This document shows, piece by piece, positions 11,360-21,898 of a stretch of DNA of 64,000 nt. The position numbers and the translations under genes were made by a program. Positions within the stretch are counted from its first letter, which is position 1. Each line of letters begins with the position of its first letter. The notes below the pieces were generated by a model. That model did no database searches, was not told the origin of the DNA, and worked only from the letters and a program-made list of their open reading frames with translations. The stretch comes from Salticus scenicus (Eukaryota; Arthropoda; Arachnida; Araneae; Salticidae), in assembly GCA_963930645.1 (NCBI GenBank), contig CAWVNO010001198.1, positions 682,001 through 746,000 of the forward strand, in the 5' to 3' direction.

Positions 11360-12168
11360 CATTTCATTTAATTATTTATTTTGTATACTAACAGAATTTT
11401 TTATTATGAATTTTTTGGGCATTATTATCTTCATTTCTGTTAAATTTGCGGGTGTATTTTCTTTTCTGTATCCGCATGCTACATTTTTAATTTTTACTAT
11501 TAATTCGTTGTTTAATGGGAAATTTTAAAACAGTTTCATTGCAGTTTATTTATTTATTTTTTCTTTTTAAATACTTTTTATATTTTATTTCACATTGTAT
11601 AAAAACCCCTTCAAAATTAGTTTTTTTTTTTTCGAGGCAACCACTATATCTCGAGAATTTTCCCCTGGCAACTCTATGATACTCTAAAGAGAATATTATT
11701 CTCTACATTTTATAAACGATTTCATTTTTTAATATGTTAGGGTAAGAAAACCGCTAAAATCCCCCCCCCCCGCACACACACACACACTTTTCGTGGCAAC
11801 CTCTTTTCTTGACGGTTTTACCAGGCAACCCTATGTCATTTTAAAGACCATATTATTCTCTACATTTTAGCACCGGTTTCATCTTTACACTTGGGTAAAT
11901 CACTTTTTACTTGGGTAAATATAAATAAATCGTAAAATACGTCCCCCTTTTTCGAGGCAACCTCCGAATCTTGACGGTTTTGTCCAGGCAACCCTATGTC
12001 ATTTTAAAGAGCATATTAATCTCTACATTTTAGCACCGGTTTCATCTTTACACTTGTGGGGCTTGAAAATCGTTTAAATTGTGACCGGAAGTGAGGTTGT
12101 TTCTCTTAAACTTGACGGCTTTGAACAGGCAACCCTATCAGATTTTCATTGTAATAATGAATTCTATC

Positions 12169-12180
<12 letters not shown>
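11118..12180. repeat. Foldback interior and right (inverted) arm
   Basis: After an AT-rich interior with a 30-base T run (11333-11359), the subrepeats return in reverse orientation from about 11600. GAGGCAACC, CAGGCAACCCTATG, TCTCTACATTTTAGCACCGG and TTTCATCTTTACACTTG blocks are repeated three times. A short CA microsatellite is at 11772-11788. The arm ends in GATTTTCATTGTAATAATG, the inverse of 2890-2910. Confidence 0.8.
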
Positions 12181-12212
<32 letters not shown>

Positions 12213-12255
12213 TTGACACCTTATAAAGTCAATTTTTTGCAGCCGCCGCTTGCAC

Positions 12256-12365
12256 TATTACCCATTTTTCCATTACCCTTTTTTCCGGTTACCCATTTTT
12301 CCAATACCCATTTTTCCGCTTACCCATTTTTTCGTTACCCATCTTTCAGTTACCCATTTTTCTGG
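12256..12365. repeat. TTACCCATTTTTCC minisatellite, ~16-bp unit, about seven copies
   Basis: TTACCC and TTTTTCC alternate with a 15-17-bp period up to 12365, 18 bp before the BEL 5' LTR. A single related unit, TTACCCATTCTTCCG, is present at the opposite end of the foldback (about 2807), so the array is probably expanded terminal sequence of that element. Confidence 0.85.
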
Positions 12366-12383
12366 GATCCGACTTTCTCTCAC

Positions 12384-12771
12384 TGTTGCAAAGCTAGAGC
12401 AGTTGGAATAGTTCCTCCCACAAGGCCAGCAATAGCAGCAGAGCAACTAAACTCCTCTCCAGTTGAAGCGGGTGATACTTGAATGCCTCTGTTTACCGCT
12501 ACCGGTGAAGGTAGAAGAAAGTTCTGTTCTGATAGTTATGTCGCTACTGTGCGAGTATTATTCGAATTTACTTTAATTTCTGGGCCCTCTGTATATAGTT
12601 TGTATATAATAGGTTGTAAATACAAATGTTTATGTTCAGAAATATCTGTTGATCGTAATATGTGACGTGTGTGCGGTTTCATTAAAAATATTGAAATTAT
12701 TTTATCGTTCTATGTTCTATTTCAAGACTCCAGCCTGATTTATTTATTGAAAAATGATTGTAAAATCAACA
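12384..12771 (+). repeat. 5' LTR of BEL element
   Basis: 388 bp, TGTTGCAAAG...AAAATCAACA, with the usual TG...CA ends. It pairs with 19817-20203. Differences include TACTTGAATG versus TACCGGAATG, GATAGTTATG versus GATCGTTATG, GTATTATTC versus GTAATATTC and one C insertion. Confidence 0.93.
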
Positions 12772-12773
12772 TT

Positions 12774-12791
12774 TGGCGTCCCGGGTTGGGC
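12774..12791 (+). other. Candidate primer-binding site
   Basis: TGGCGTCCCGGGTTGGGC begins two bases after the LTR. The TGG start is complementary to a tRNA 3' CCA. I cannot name the tRNA. Confidence 0.55.
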
Positions 12792-13172
12792 CTGGCGTCT
12801 TTTAAAATAGAATGAGTAATAATTAAGAGGTAAGAAGATTAGATTTTTTCCATTTTGAAGTTTTTCATTGATGATCTGAATAAAAAATATTAAAACGAAA
12901 CTTACGAAGAATATTTCATAAATGAATGCATTTTATTAATGAATGTATTATATCATTTAGATAGTAATACAGGGTGTATTATTTGTTGATATAATGAAAA
13001 TAGAAATATTTTGAAGTTTATGATTGTCAATTGAAAGTTTGTAAAACGAAAATATTTTGGTTTTGAAGTTTATCTTGTGGTGATTTCAAATTTATGAAAA
13101 CGAAATTTACTAAGTAAAATTTAGTAAAATAAATATTGAGTGAACATTGTATTATATTATTTGATAGTAAAA

Positions 13173-14283
13173 ATGGAAATAATCAAAAGAAATAAAACTG
13201 CACACAGAGCTTCCTTCACGAGGGCATATAATAAGCTGGAAAATGTACTATCAGACGAAAATTCTTCGTTTGAAGATGTTGAAATAAGTTTAGTTTTATT
13301 TAAACAAAAATCTCATACATTAGAACTAACACATAATACATATTTAGATAGTTTAAAAGAACAAGAATTTGAAACAGAATTTGATTCTGTAGAAGAATAT
13401 AGGGAAAAGTCATTGAGAATTCAATTAAGAGCTCAACGCTTTTTAGAAAATCACAAAAAATTAAATGTAAAAGAAAGTAATTTTGTTGATAATGATAATC
13501 AATTAGATGATAACAAATCGGGTAAAACACTATGTCAGCGTCTTCCTGAAGTTGAACTTTACACGTTCGGGGGAGATTTAAAAGATTGGCTCACATTTTG
13601 GAATCAATTTAAGAATATTCACGAGAATAAAAATTTAAGTAAATCAGATGAATTTCATTATTTGATTCAGTCAACTAAAATTAAATCAGAAGCTAGAGAA
13701 ATTGTTCAGTCATATCCCATAACTGAAGAAAATTATGATTTAGCTATACAGAGCTTAAAAGAAAGGTATGGTCGAGAAGACCTTTTGATCGATTTTTATG
13801 TTCATGAATTATTAAAACTTGTTCTTAATTCTAATAATAAGAAAAATGGTTCTTTGAGCGGTTTATATAATAAATTATCTACTCAGTTACGAGCGCTAGG
13901 CACTTTGGGTGTTACTAGTGAAATGTGTGGCCTAATTTTATATCCCTTAGTTGAAAGTTCAATACCCATAAATATATTACGTTTATTTGAACGACAGAGA
14001 AAAATTCTAGAAACTGAAAATAAAATATCGAGTCTGGATGCCATACTTCTGTTTTTAAGAAATGAAGTACAGTCCGAAGAAAAGATTAAATTGAGCAGAA
14101 CCGATCTTTGTAATACGCTTCCTGAGTGCGAACATAGAGGTTTAACAATATATAAAAATGTAAAAGATAATTATCCATCCGCAATGGAACTAATTACACA
14201 TGATTCAAAAAATAATTTATGTTCGTTTTGTTCAAAAGATCATAAAATGAGATTTTGTAAAAAAGCATTCTATATTCCTTTAA
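13173..14283 (+). pseudogene. BEL gag, N-terminal part (interrupted)
   Basis: The likely start is the Met at 13173 (MEIIKRNKTAHR); an in-frame ATG at 13140 adds eleven poorly fitting residues. The product is a capsid-like Gag of the DUF1759 type found in BEL elements: a charged N-terminal region, then LPEVELYTFGGDLKDWLTFW, the conserved entry to that domain, and a long helical region. The first zinc knuckle is CSFCSKDHKMRFC near the break. At 14280-14283 the frame meets the TTAA target of the Kolobok-like insertion. It runs on 10 codons into that element and stops at 14312. The same frame resumes after the insertion at 15485, so the gene was still in frame here when it was hit. Confidence 0.88.
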
Positions 14284-15484
14284 GGGGGAACAACACAGTA
14301 GAAGCTTTGTAAAATACATTTTTTAAAAATGAATTTTGCAATGATTGAGATAAATAAAACATTATATATATTTTTTGTCTTATTCTACTTACCTTAATCT
14401 TCATTTTAAAATGTAAAAATTACAAAAATCAAAAAAGATATTTTTAATATAACACAATCTTTGAAACTGTGTTTTGCAATTATCGATAATTGGCTGTATG
14501 CATAACTTGAGTAAAAAGAATGCGAAACTGAATCTGTTTAGATTTTTTTAAACTATATAAATATAGTTTTCGTTGCACGTAGGTTTTTTTGAAAATTTGA
14601 ATTTTTCACAAAATGGCGAAGTGTTTAAAAAAAACTCAAAAAATATTCAAAAAAAGGAGTACATATTCTTGGATTACTGAAAAACTATAAATCAAATCAA
14701 AAAACCCCTACGTGCAACGAAAACTAAACATACTGTGAACACGGTGTCAAAATTTGAAGCAAATCGGTAAAAAATTACAGTAGTTAGAGCGACAGCCGTT
14801 TTGAAAAACTTGGTTTCGAGTAAAACACGTTTAAAGTTTTATGAAAAATCATTCGTTTATAATTTATAAAATGCTTACAATACTACAATGCATCTATACC
14901 AGGTCCATAAGATGTTTCTTCTTCATTATTTTTAGCAGTCTCACGTGCTATTTCAGCGATTTTTCTAGATTTTCTACCCTCCTGTGATGCCTCATATGCT
15001 TTTAGAGTAGCAGCCGAAATTCTGCAATTATCTTCATTGTCAGCGTATTCTTTGGATATTGGGCCTATACTTATTTCCAGTTGTTCCATAACGTTCAATA
15101 ATCCTTTGCAACCCTCGTTGAAAACAATTACAGCTGAATAAGTTGCAATTTCAACTATTAAAACACATCAACACTTTATTGTTTAAATAATTAACGAATT
15201 AATTTAGTTAAAACGTAAAACAGTTAAAATGATGTTACTCTACTATAACGTTTCGATAAAAGTGAGCAAATGTAACAATTAATCGCGCGAACAAGTTCAC
15301 TCGCTCGTACATGTTGAAGCGCGTCACGAGTCGCATGACGCGCTTTACGTATTACGCTGTAACTTCTACATTTTAACGAAAATCAATTTAATATTTTGGC
15401 ATTATAATCTTAAAAGTATAAGCTATCAAAAAATACAATAAATTTTTTTTTCATTTTTCGAAAATTTTACTGTGTTGTTCCCCC
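14284..15484. mobile_element. Kolobok-like TTAA element, copy 2, inserted in BEL gag
   Basis: 1201 bp between TTAA (14280-14283) and TTAA (15485-15488), with GGGGGAACAACACAGTA inverted ends. I counted about five differences from copy 1 (9918-11117), including TTAGAGTAAA versus TTCGAGTAAA and single-base indels in T/A runs. The two copies are therefore young relative to the BEL LTRs. A GC-rich palindromic block (GAAGCGCGTCACGAGTCGC and neighbours, about 15318-15350) lies internally. Confidence 0.9.
14883..15098 (-). pseudogene. Mutator-like/Kolobok-type transposase C-terminal remnant
   Basis: The minus frame reads (FNEGCKGLLN)VMEQLEISIGP, then a basic stretch GRKSRKIAEIAR, ending ETSYGPGIDAL. 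In the Mutator-like transposase family the C-terminus has the same plan: FN.G.K...VM..LGI..G, a basic helix with RR/RK pairs, and a final YG.G motif. Only this tail, about 85 residues, survives. No catalytic region is present, so the element must rely on a transposase made elsewhere. The family assignment is from memory of the motif and should be tested by a profile search. Confidence 0.65.
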
Positions 15485-15487
15485 TTA

Positions 15488-15967
15488 AGCGAGAAACTTT
15501 CAGTTATTAAAAATAAGGGATTATGTCGAATTTGTTTAGTTAAGGGCCACGTAGCCAATTCATGTAAATCAAACATTAGGTTTCAAATTTGTAGTAAGAA
15601 ACATTTAAAATTTATGTGTCCCACGTTGGAATCTAATAAAAATAATGAAGGTTCTAGGTCACTTTCGAATCATGATGAAATAAAAGAAAAGTGTGTTGAC
15701 ACACTATTTACACAGAAAGAAACTAAATCAAAATCTCATGCTACTAATAGTGTATTTTTACAAACTTTAGTTGTAATGCTGCATGGAAAAAATGCGAAGC
15801 GCAAAGCGAGAGTTGTCCTAGATACAGGGTCTCAAAAATCATATATATTGAAATCCACTGCAGAAGAATTAAATTTCGATTTTGTAAGAGAAGAAGAATT
15901 TTGTCATTCGTTATTCGGTGGAGACAAAACAGATATAAATAAACATATTGTTACAAAATTTATTTGA
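15488..15967 (+). pseudogene. BEL gag 3' part and aspartic protease
   Basis: Continues the gag frame after the insertion. It has a further zinc-knuckle array (CRICLVKGHVANSC, then CSKKHLKFMC) of the kind that binds RNA, and then a protease domain with the catalytic DTGS (VVLDTGSQKSYI) in the DUF1758-type context of BEL polyproteins. The frame stops at 15965-15967 (TGA). Homologous coding resumes in another frame straight after, so at least one indel lies near 15960 and another in the A-run near 16070-16080. Confidence 0.85.
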
Positions 15968-16129
15968 GCAATCTTCATAATGATTATATTTGTAGCTTAG
16001 ATGCTTTAGATCAAAATGTCATTTATAATGATATTTCTGCGATAACTCAGGGAAATTGGATACGTGATTTAAAAAAATAAAGGAATCAATTTAACTGACA
16101 TTGAAAATTCTGGGCCTATCGAAGTCCTT

Positions 16130-17125
16130 TTGGGAGCAGACGTCGTGGGTAAATTATTTATTGGTAGACGAGAACAACTTAAGTCAGGCTTAGTCGCCAT
16201 GGAACTGAAATTAGGATGGACTTTGATGGGAAAAGTCCCTCAGTCCAGTAGTTGTAGAGATATAAATATATCTGTCATTAGTATGCTTTCACAAGAAGAC
16301 ATATCGGTTTCGAAATTATGGGATTTAGAACGCCTTGGCATTAGAGATCCTATAGAACAAAGTAATAGGGAAGATATAGAAAAGGCTGTTATAATACATT
16401 TTAAAGAAACAGTCAAACAAAAGCAAGATGGAAGATATGAGGTCCATTTACCGTGGAAAAATGATCATGCTTGCTTACCGAGCAATTATGAAATTGCAGT
16501 ACAAAAATTAGAATCTACTGTTAAAAAGTTAGAAAAAACTGGATATCGTAAAAAATACCATGAAGTTTTTAAAGAGTGGATTGATGATAGAATTATTGAA
16601 GAAGTTCCCGTTGAAGAATTGGCACTTGCTAATTCTTATTACCTTCCTCGTCGTCCAGTAATTAAGGAAACATCATCAAAGATCTCTATGAAAATTAGGC
16701 CCGTTTTTGACGCCTCAGCTAAGAAGCCTGGTTATCCATCCCTAAATGATTGCTTAGAGACTGGTATTAACTTTTTTGAAACCATTCCTTCGATTTTAAC
16801 AAGATTTCGCTTATACAAAATTGGGGTTATTTCTGACATTAAAAGAGCGTTTTTACAGATAGCTCTGCACGAAAAAGATCGAGATTTCTTAAGATTCCTC
16901 TGGTATGACGACAAAGATGACATAAAGGTTTTCCGTCATACCCGTTGTGTTTTTGGGGTAGCCAGTAGCCCTTTTTTACTCATGGCAGTTATTCATCACC
17001 ATTTGTCAGCTGAATCGTTGAAAATAAAGTATACTGAAAAATTGCTGGATAGATTGCGTGACAGTTTTTACGTTGATAATTATGTGGCCAGTGTACATAA
17101 CATTAGTATGCCACAGATACTATGA
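16130..17125 (+). pseudogene. BEL reverse transcriptase
   Basis: Opens in LLGADVVGKLF, the link between protease and RT in BEL proteins, followed by ETKLGW-type residues (MELKLGWTLMG). The RT core shows IRPVFDAS, SLNDCLETG, the palm motif SDIKRAFLQIAL with its first catalytic Asp, RCVFGVASSPFLL, and the catalytic YVDN (FYVDNYVAS), the BEL/Pao variant of YxDD. The frame is open for 331 codons, then shifts at about 17105-17125 into the next segment. The true N-terminal join to the protease is broken by frameshifts. Confidence 0.9.
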
Positions 17126-18208
17126 AAGAAGGGAAATTTGATCTTAGGGGCTGGGAAAGTAGAGCTTTTCCTGAAATCCCTTCTCAAGATTCTAAAACAC
17201 AAGTGTTAGGCTTAATATGGGACAAATACTCTGATACCTTAGAAATAGATTATGAAGTATTAAAATTCGATAAGACAGAAAAACTAACGAAACGAAAAAT
17301 GTTGTCATTTATTAGTAAAATTTTCGATCCGACAGGTTATATTGCCCCAGCTTTAATACAACCGAAAATTTTGCTTCAAGCCATATGGAAAACTAAAGAA
17401 CATTGGGATGCGGAAGTTAGTGATGAAATTAAAAAGAAGTTTCCTGGTTGGGTCAAAAATTTACATTTTTTAAAAGACATAAAAATACCTAGATGGACTG
17501 GTGTGACTGAAGCGTCACTTCTAAGCTTGCATACATTTGTACATGCGAGCAAAGATGCCTATGCCATGCGTTTTTCTAAGATCTGAGTCCACTGATGGTG
17601 TAGTGAACATTCACTTATTTCAAGATCTCGAATAACTCCACTGAAAAATATAACAATTCCACGTTTAGAGCTCATGGGAGCTACTATAGGAGCAAGATTG
17701 CTCAAATCAGTTAAAGATGCTCTGAAAATGGAAAAAAATATAATCCTATTTTTGGACTGATTCATCCGCAGTACTCAGTTGGATTAAGCGGCAAGAACAG
17801 TGATCAGTTTTTGTAAATAATCGCATAAATGTAATTAGGAAACTTACTGATGCTGATAATTGGTTCCATGTTTCCGGTGAATTGAACCCTGCTGATCTTT
17901 CATCCAGAGGATGTGGAGCTAAACAGTTGTTAAAATCTCAGTGGTGGCTGGGACCAGTCTGGTTGAAGAATCCAAGAGAGCAATGGCCTAAGTCAGTCAT
18001 AAATATCAATGAAGAAGAGATTGCTCAAGAAAAAAGAAAAACCGTAGTTTCTGCTAATAATATTGAGTTTGAATCTGTTGTATCTCGATTAGCGTACAGA
18101 GTTTCAAAATTTTCAAAGATGATTAAAATCATAGCTTGGATATTACGTTTTCAACCGAAATCTAAAGACTTAAGAAAATATCTAAATATTACATCTGAAG
18201 AAATTTAA
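17122..18208 (+). pseudogene. BEL RT thumb / RNase H region, multiply frameshifted
   Basis: It starts with RGWESRAFPEI and includes VLGLIWDKYSDTLEID and FDPTGYIAPALIQPK, conserved between RT and RNase H in BEL. RNase H remnants follow in shifting frames: ITIPRLELMGA, a WTDSS-like site whose Trp codon is a stop (17758-17760), then NWFHVSGELNPADLSSRG. The part from 17882 is an open frame with WWLGPVWLK and SVVSRLAYRVSKF. At least three indels or stops are visible, so no active protein can be made. Confidence 0.85.
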
Positions 18209-18373
18209 AATGCTCAAAAGACACTTTTTCGTTGTGTACAGACTGAATGCTTTACAGATAAAGAAGGCAAAAGATCTCTCGTAAATTTCCAAACTTATAA
18301 AGATGATGAGGGAATACTAAAACTGAAATCAAGACTTACAAACGAAAATGAAAACTCTGATTTTATTTTTCCT

Positions 18374-18997
18374 TTGGTTCTTCCTTCCAAACATCCAGTA
18401 GTGAAAAGACTTATCGAGCAAGAGCACATTGTCAACAAGCATGCTGGAGCGTCTGCTCTACTTGTTATTTTGAGAGAACGATTTTGGATTTTAAAGGGAA
18501 AAAGAATTATTCGAAATGTCATACATGAGTGTAATATCTGTAAGAAGCAAAATGTTAAACATCTAGAAGTACCATTTCCTCCTCTTCCAGAAGATCGAAC
18601 TAAATTAACAGCAGTTTTCAAAGTCTCATGAGTTGATTTAGCAGGTCCTCTGCTCACCAAGTCCAAAGAAAAAGTTTGGATCGTACTATTTTCTTGTGCG
18701 ATGTTTAGGGCTGTACATTTAGAATTGATTCCATCACTTAGTACGAATGCTTTCATTCAGGCTTTACGAAGATTTATAGCGAGAAGAGGACGGATTTCTG
18801 TGTTATACTCCGACAACGGTACCAATTTTACTGGAACAAATAATGCATTGAAGAGTTTGGATTTGACTGAGATTCAACGAACATTTGAAGTAAAGGAAAT
18901 TAGATGGAAATTTAACCCACCATCAGCCCCATGGTGGGGAGGGTTCTGGGAAAGACTTATAAGAATTCTAAGATTTGCTTCGAAAAAACTTAGGTAG
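18374..18997 (+). pseudogene. BEL integrase, N-terminal zinc and catalytic domains
   Basis: An H-H-C-C zinc domain is visible (HPVVKRLIEQEH, NKHAG, then CNICKK). The catalytic core carries the DDE residues in VDLAGPL, YSDNGTNFTG and WWGGFWERL. A TGA at 18629-18631 interrupts the frame just before VDLAG, where BEL integrases normally have Trp, so a single TGG-to-TGA change explains it. The frame ends at 18995-18997 and the C-terminal domain continues in another frame. Confidence 0.9.
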
Positions 18998-19610
18998 AGT
19001 CTCTCTGACACAAGAAGAACTACATACGCTTGTATGTGAATGCGAATCTATAATGAAAAATAGACCGTTAACGTACATATCTGAAGATCAAGAACTAAAT
19101 GTTCTAACGCCTTCATTGTTCCTTCAAGAATTACGAACAAGTGATGTACCTGACTTGGATCAAATTGAGAAAACTGACGTTGTTGAAAGATACAGATATA
19201 TTCAGAGAGTAAGAGAATCTTTAAAGCAAAGATTCAGAAGAGAATATCTGGGTTTTCTACGTTCGTCGATCCCCAAAAGTCACGACACAGTTCAAGTGGG
19301 TGATATATTCTTGATTGGCAGCGACGATAAGAAACGCTTATGTTGCCCCTTGGCAAAGGTCATCGAACTCTTTCCTAGTAAAGATGGAATTATTAGACTG
19401 GTTAAGCTTAGAACATCGAAAGGAGTTTTACTACGACCAATCCAGAGACTCTATCCTCTTGAAATCACACTAAGACTTGAACAGCATGTGCCAAATTCTG
19501 CACCGAAAACAAATAACAACACTAGTGAGAAGCCTAATGATGGAGCGCTACTTAAGACACGTTTTGGCAGGGTAGTGAGACCAGTAAAAAGACTTGATGT
19601 GCATTTTTGA
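18975..19610 (+). pseudogene. BEL integrase C-terminal region (DUF5641-like)
   Basis: Contains LTQEELHTLVCECESIMKNR, RPLTYISED, NVLTPSLFL, a long helix (RYIQRVRESLKQRFRREYL) and the beta-rich GDIFLIGSDDKKR, WPLAKV-like and LLRPIQRLYPLE blocks that close BEL pol proteins. It overlaps the previous frame by 23 bp because of an indel near 18985. It ends at a stop at 19608-19610, after which the 3' untranslated tail begins. Confidence 0.88.
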
Positions 19611-19816
19611 CATAAGACTGCTCAAAAACTATAAAAACATTTTTTTTTTTTTTTAGAAAGTGAACTCTAAATATTTTTTTTGGTATTTTTCTTTTTTTTA
19701 TTATTAGATGTTTAATGTAGTTTGTATATATATTGTCATTTGTTAACCTTTCTATTAGTATTTTTCAGTGTCGTATTTCTGTTGAGCATTTTTGCAGAAC
19801 GCTCAAGTGGGGAGGA
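19611..19816 (+). other. BEL 3' untranslated tail with polypurine tract
   Basis: AT-rich spacer with T runs. The last ten bases before the 3' LTR, GTGGGGAGGA (19807-19816), are a purine run in the position of the plus-strand primer. Confidence 0.75.
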
Positions 19817-20203
19817 TGTTGCAAAGCTAGAGCAGTTGGAATAGTTCCTCCCACAAGGCCAGCAATAGCAGCAGAGCAACTAAACTCCTCTCCAGTTGAA
19901 GCGGGTGATACCGGAATGCCTCTGTTTACCGCTACCGGTGAAGGTAGAAGAAAGTTCTGTTCTGATCGTTATGTCGCTACTGTGCGAGTAATATTCGAAT
20001 TTACTTTAATTTCTGGGCCTCTGTATATAGTTTGTATATAATAGGTTGTAAATACAAATGTTTATGTTCAGAAATATCTGTTGATCGTAAGATGTGAAGT
20101 GTGTGCGGTTTCGTTAAAAATATTGAAATTATTTTATCGTTCTATGTTCTATTTCAAGACTCCAGCCTGATTTATTTATTGAAAAATGATTGTAAAATCA
20201 ACA
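19817..20203 (+). repeat. 3' LTR of BEL element
   Basis: 387 bp, partner of 12384-12771, with the same TGTTGC and CAACA ends. CTTAC follows, close to the CTCAC that precedes the 5' LTR. Confidence 0.93.
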
Positions 20204-20399
20204 CTTACCCTGAATTTTAATACTATAAGTACAAATTGGAGATTAAGGGTTAAGATAACGAGTACTGTTCTGCAAACCTATCTTAAATCAATTCAAATTA
20301 GGTTTCGGAGCAGCGTTATTTGGCAAGTGATTCTGTTTGAGGAAGGGGGAGGGGGGATACCACTCAACATCCCGTTTCACTACTGTACCTACATTTATA

Positions 20400-21847
20400 C
20401 AGGGTGGCCCGAAAAACATGATAGAAAGTATTTTAAGTTTCTGATTTCAAATGTATTGATACAAATATAATTCTTTCATATTATAATAGCACATATAGTG
20501 ACATTTCAGTTGAATGCTTAATTACCAGAAATAAAGAATAAGCAATATAGAATCACAAACCTTTTAAGATCGATTATATATCGTAAGAAAATTTTATGAG
20601 AATAACCGATGTAATGTCCCCGTTCGACGGGCATTCGTTCAGAGTTTAAAAAAAAAAGGACGCTTAGTGAAGAGATAATCGCGCAGTAAGTTTTAGCGCT
20701 CTAAAGTCGCAGTGATTTTTAAGCCATCAGCTGACTGATGTAATGGTCCTAATCTCCCACTGATTTTCATTGTTTACAGGTTGATGGACAGATATGAATC
20801 TACAGGGAGTGTTTAGGATGCAAAAAGAAAGGCGTCGGGACGAAAATCAGCACTTGTTACTGACGACATCAGGGAGCCTGCGAGCGCATACTTTGAGGAT
20901 CAGCCAACCACTTCTACTGTACAGGCGGCCCAACAAATAAGCATATCCAAAACATCATTACAAAGGCTAATGAAAGCAGTAGGATATTGTGTCCATACAA
21001 GATCCAAATGTGACAGCCGCTAAAGTGTGTGTGTGTGTGGGGGGGGGATACTGTGCAGCGGAGAGATTTCGCAAACCACATAATCGAGGAACTTAAAAAT
21101 GGTTCCATCACTGAATACAAGATCTGGTTCAGTGATGAGACCCATTTTCAGTTGAATGGTTTCGTGAACAAACAAAACTGGCACCACTGAGGTACGGAAA
21201 ATCCTCATCTCAGCGCCATCTCTTCATTGCACCCACAAAGGGTCATTGTGTGGTGTGCCATATCGTCGAAGCAGATAATTGGTCCGATATTTATTGATGG
21301 TGTGGTCACAGGAGTGAAGTATCGAGAGTTGCTAGAGCGTCACTTTGGCTCTGATGCGGGCCATCTCAACAGGATACACCGGTACTGGTTCAAGCCAGAT
21401 GGGACTCGTCCCCAAAAAAATTCTGACGTCTTCACGTGGCTTGAAACGACGTTTGGTGAGCGTTTGATTGCATTGGATGCAGAGAAATTCACGGGGCACG
21501 GAATAGAGTGGACCCTATACAGTCCGAACCCAAATCCGTGCGACTTATTCTTATGGGGTTACATCAAGGTTAGAATCTATAGGAATAGCCCTGATGCACT
21601 GGAGGACCTAAAATTGGCTATCAGAAGTGAGATTGATGCACTTGATTACGACACACGCCAGCGCATTACGACAGAGTTTCGGAACCGGTTATATAACACT
21701 GTAGTCGGGGACGGTAGACATTTTAAGCATCTTGTATATTAAATGTCATTCATATCTTTATTCAATAAAATATGTTTCATGTTCTTGCATGTTGTTTTTT
21801 TTCCACAACAATCGTTTACTTTCTATCATGCTTTTCTGACCACCCTG
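20400..21847 (+). mobile_element. Mariner-type element (IS630-Tc1-mariner), inactive
   Basis: 1448 bp, flanked by TA (20398-20399 and 21848-21849). The inverted ends are CAGGGTGGCCCGAAAAACAT and its near complement, with ATGATAGAAAGTA shared further in. It contains one broken transposase gene. Confidence 0.9.
20784..21742 (+). pseudogene. Mariner-type transposase
   Basis: The N-terminal DNA-binding part reads MDRYESTGSV then stop; later STVQAAQQISISKTSLQRLM gives a helix-turn-helix. The catalytic domain starts WFSDETHFQLNG with the first Asp (about 21134). It is broken by a TGA in WHH*GTENPH and by a frame change around the GT/G run at 21021-21047. The C-terminal 171 codons are open: VIVWCAISS, YWFKPDGTRP with the second Asp (about 21398), then SPNPNPCDLFLWGY. 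In this family the motif is normally SPDL.PCD.FLWGY, so the third catalytic Asp appears to be Asn here. The element cannot encode an active enzyme. Confidence 0.88.
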
Positions 21848-21898
21848 TATACAAGTCGAATATATTATTAAATTCAAAAGTTCATTTAAAATTACTGA

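Larger units (their letters stand above)
2794..12310. mobile_element. Foldback-type repeat element, split by a Helitron and a Kolobok-like element
   Basis: The left end (2794-3038, with GGCGGCTGC, then GAATTCATTGTTACAATG, then AGGGTTGCCTGG) reappears as its reverse complement at the right end (about 12050-12290). The sequence interrupted at 3038 resumes at 8915: joining TTAATA (3033-3038) to TGCTCTTTAAAATGG (8915 onward) recreates the subrepeat junction seen intact at about 9060-9082. The arms are built of roughly 140-bp subrepeats (8916-9640 forward, 11600-12150 inverted) that decay inward. No transposase was found. Removing the two insertions leaves about 2.4 kb. The outermost boundaries are approximate. 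Confidence 0.6.
12384..20203 (+). mobile_element. BEL/Pao LTR retrotransposon, decayed and interrupted
   Basis: Full layout: 5' LTR, primer-binding site, gag with zinc knuckles, aspartic protease, reverse transcriptase, RNase H, integrase with C-terminal domain, polypurine tract, 3' LTR. The total is 7.8 kb including a 1.2-kb Kolobok-like insertion, so about 6.6 kb originally. The domain order and the YVDN reverse-transcriptase motif are typical of BEL/Pao. Flanking pentamers CTCAC (12379-12383) and CTTAC (20204-20208) may be a target duplication with one change. Several frameshifts and stops make it non-autonomous now. The two LTRs differ at roughly eight positions in 388, so the insertion is not very recent. 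No envelope gene is seen. Confidence 0.93.

Noticed and set aside
12081..12482. 133-codon open frame
   Set aside because: It crosses the foldback arm, a poly-A run read as poly-Lys, the TTACCC minisatellite and the start of the BEL LTR; chance frame.
12483..12665. Small frames in the BEL LTRs (also 19733-20041)
   Set aside because: They lie in LTR regulatory sequence, and no BEL family protein matches.
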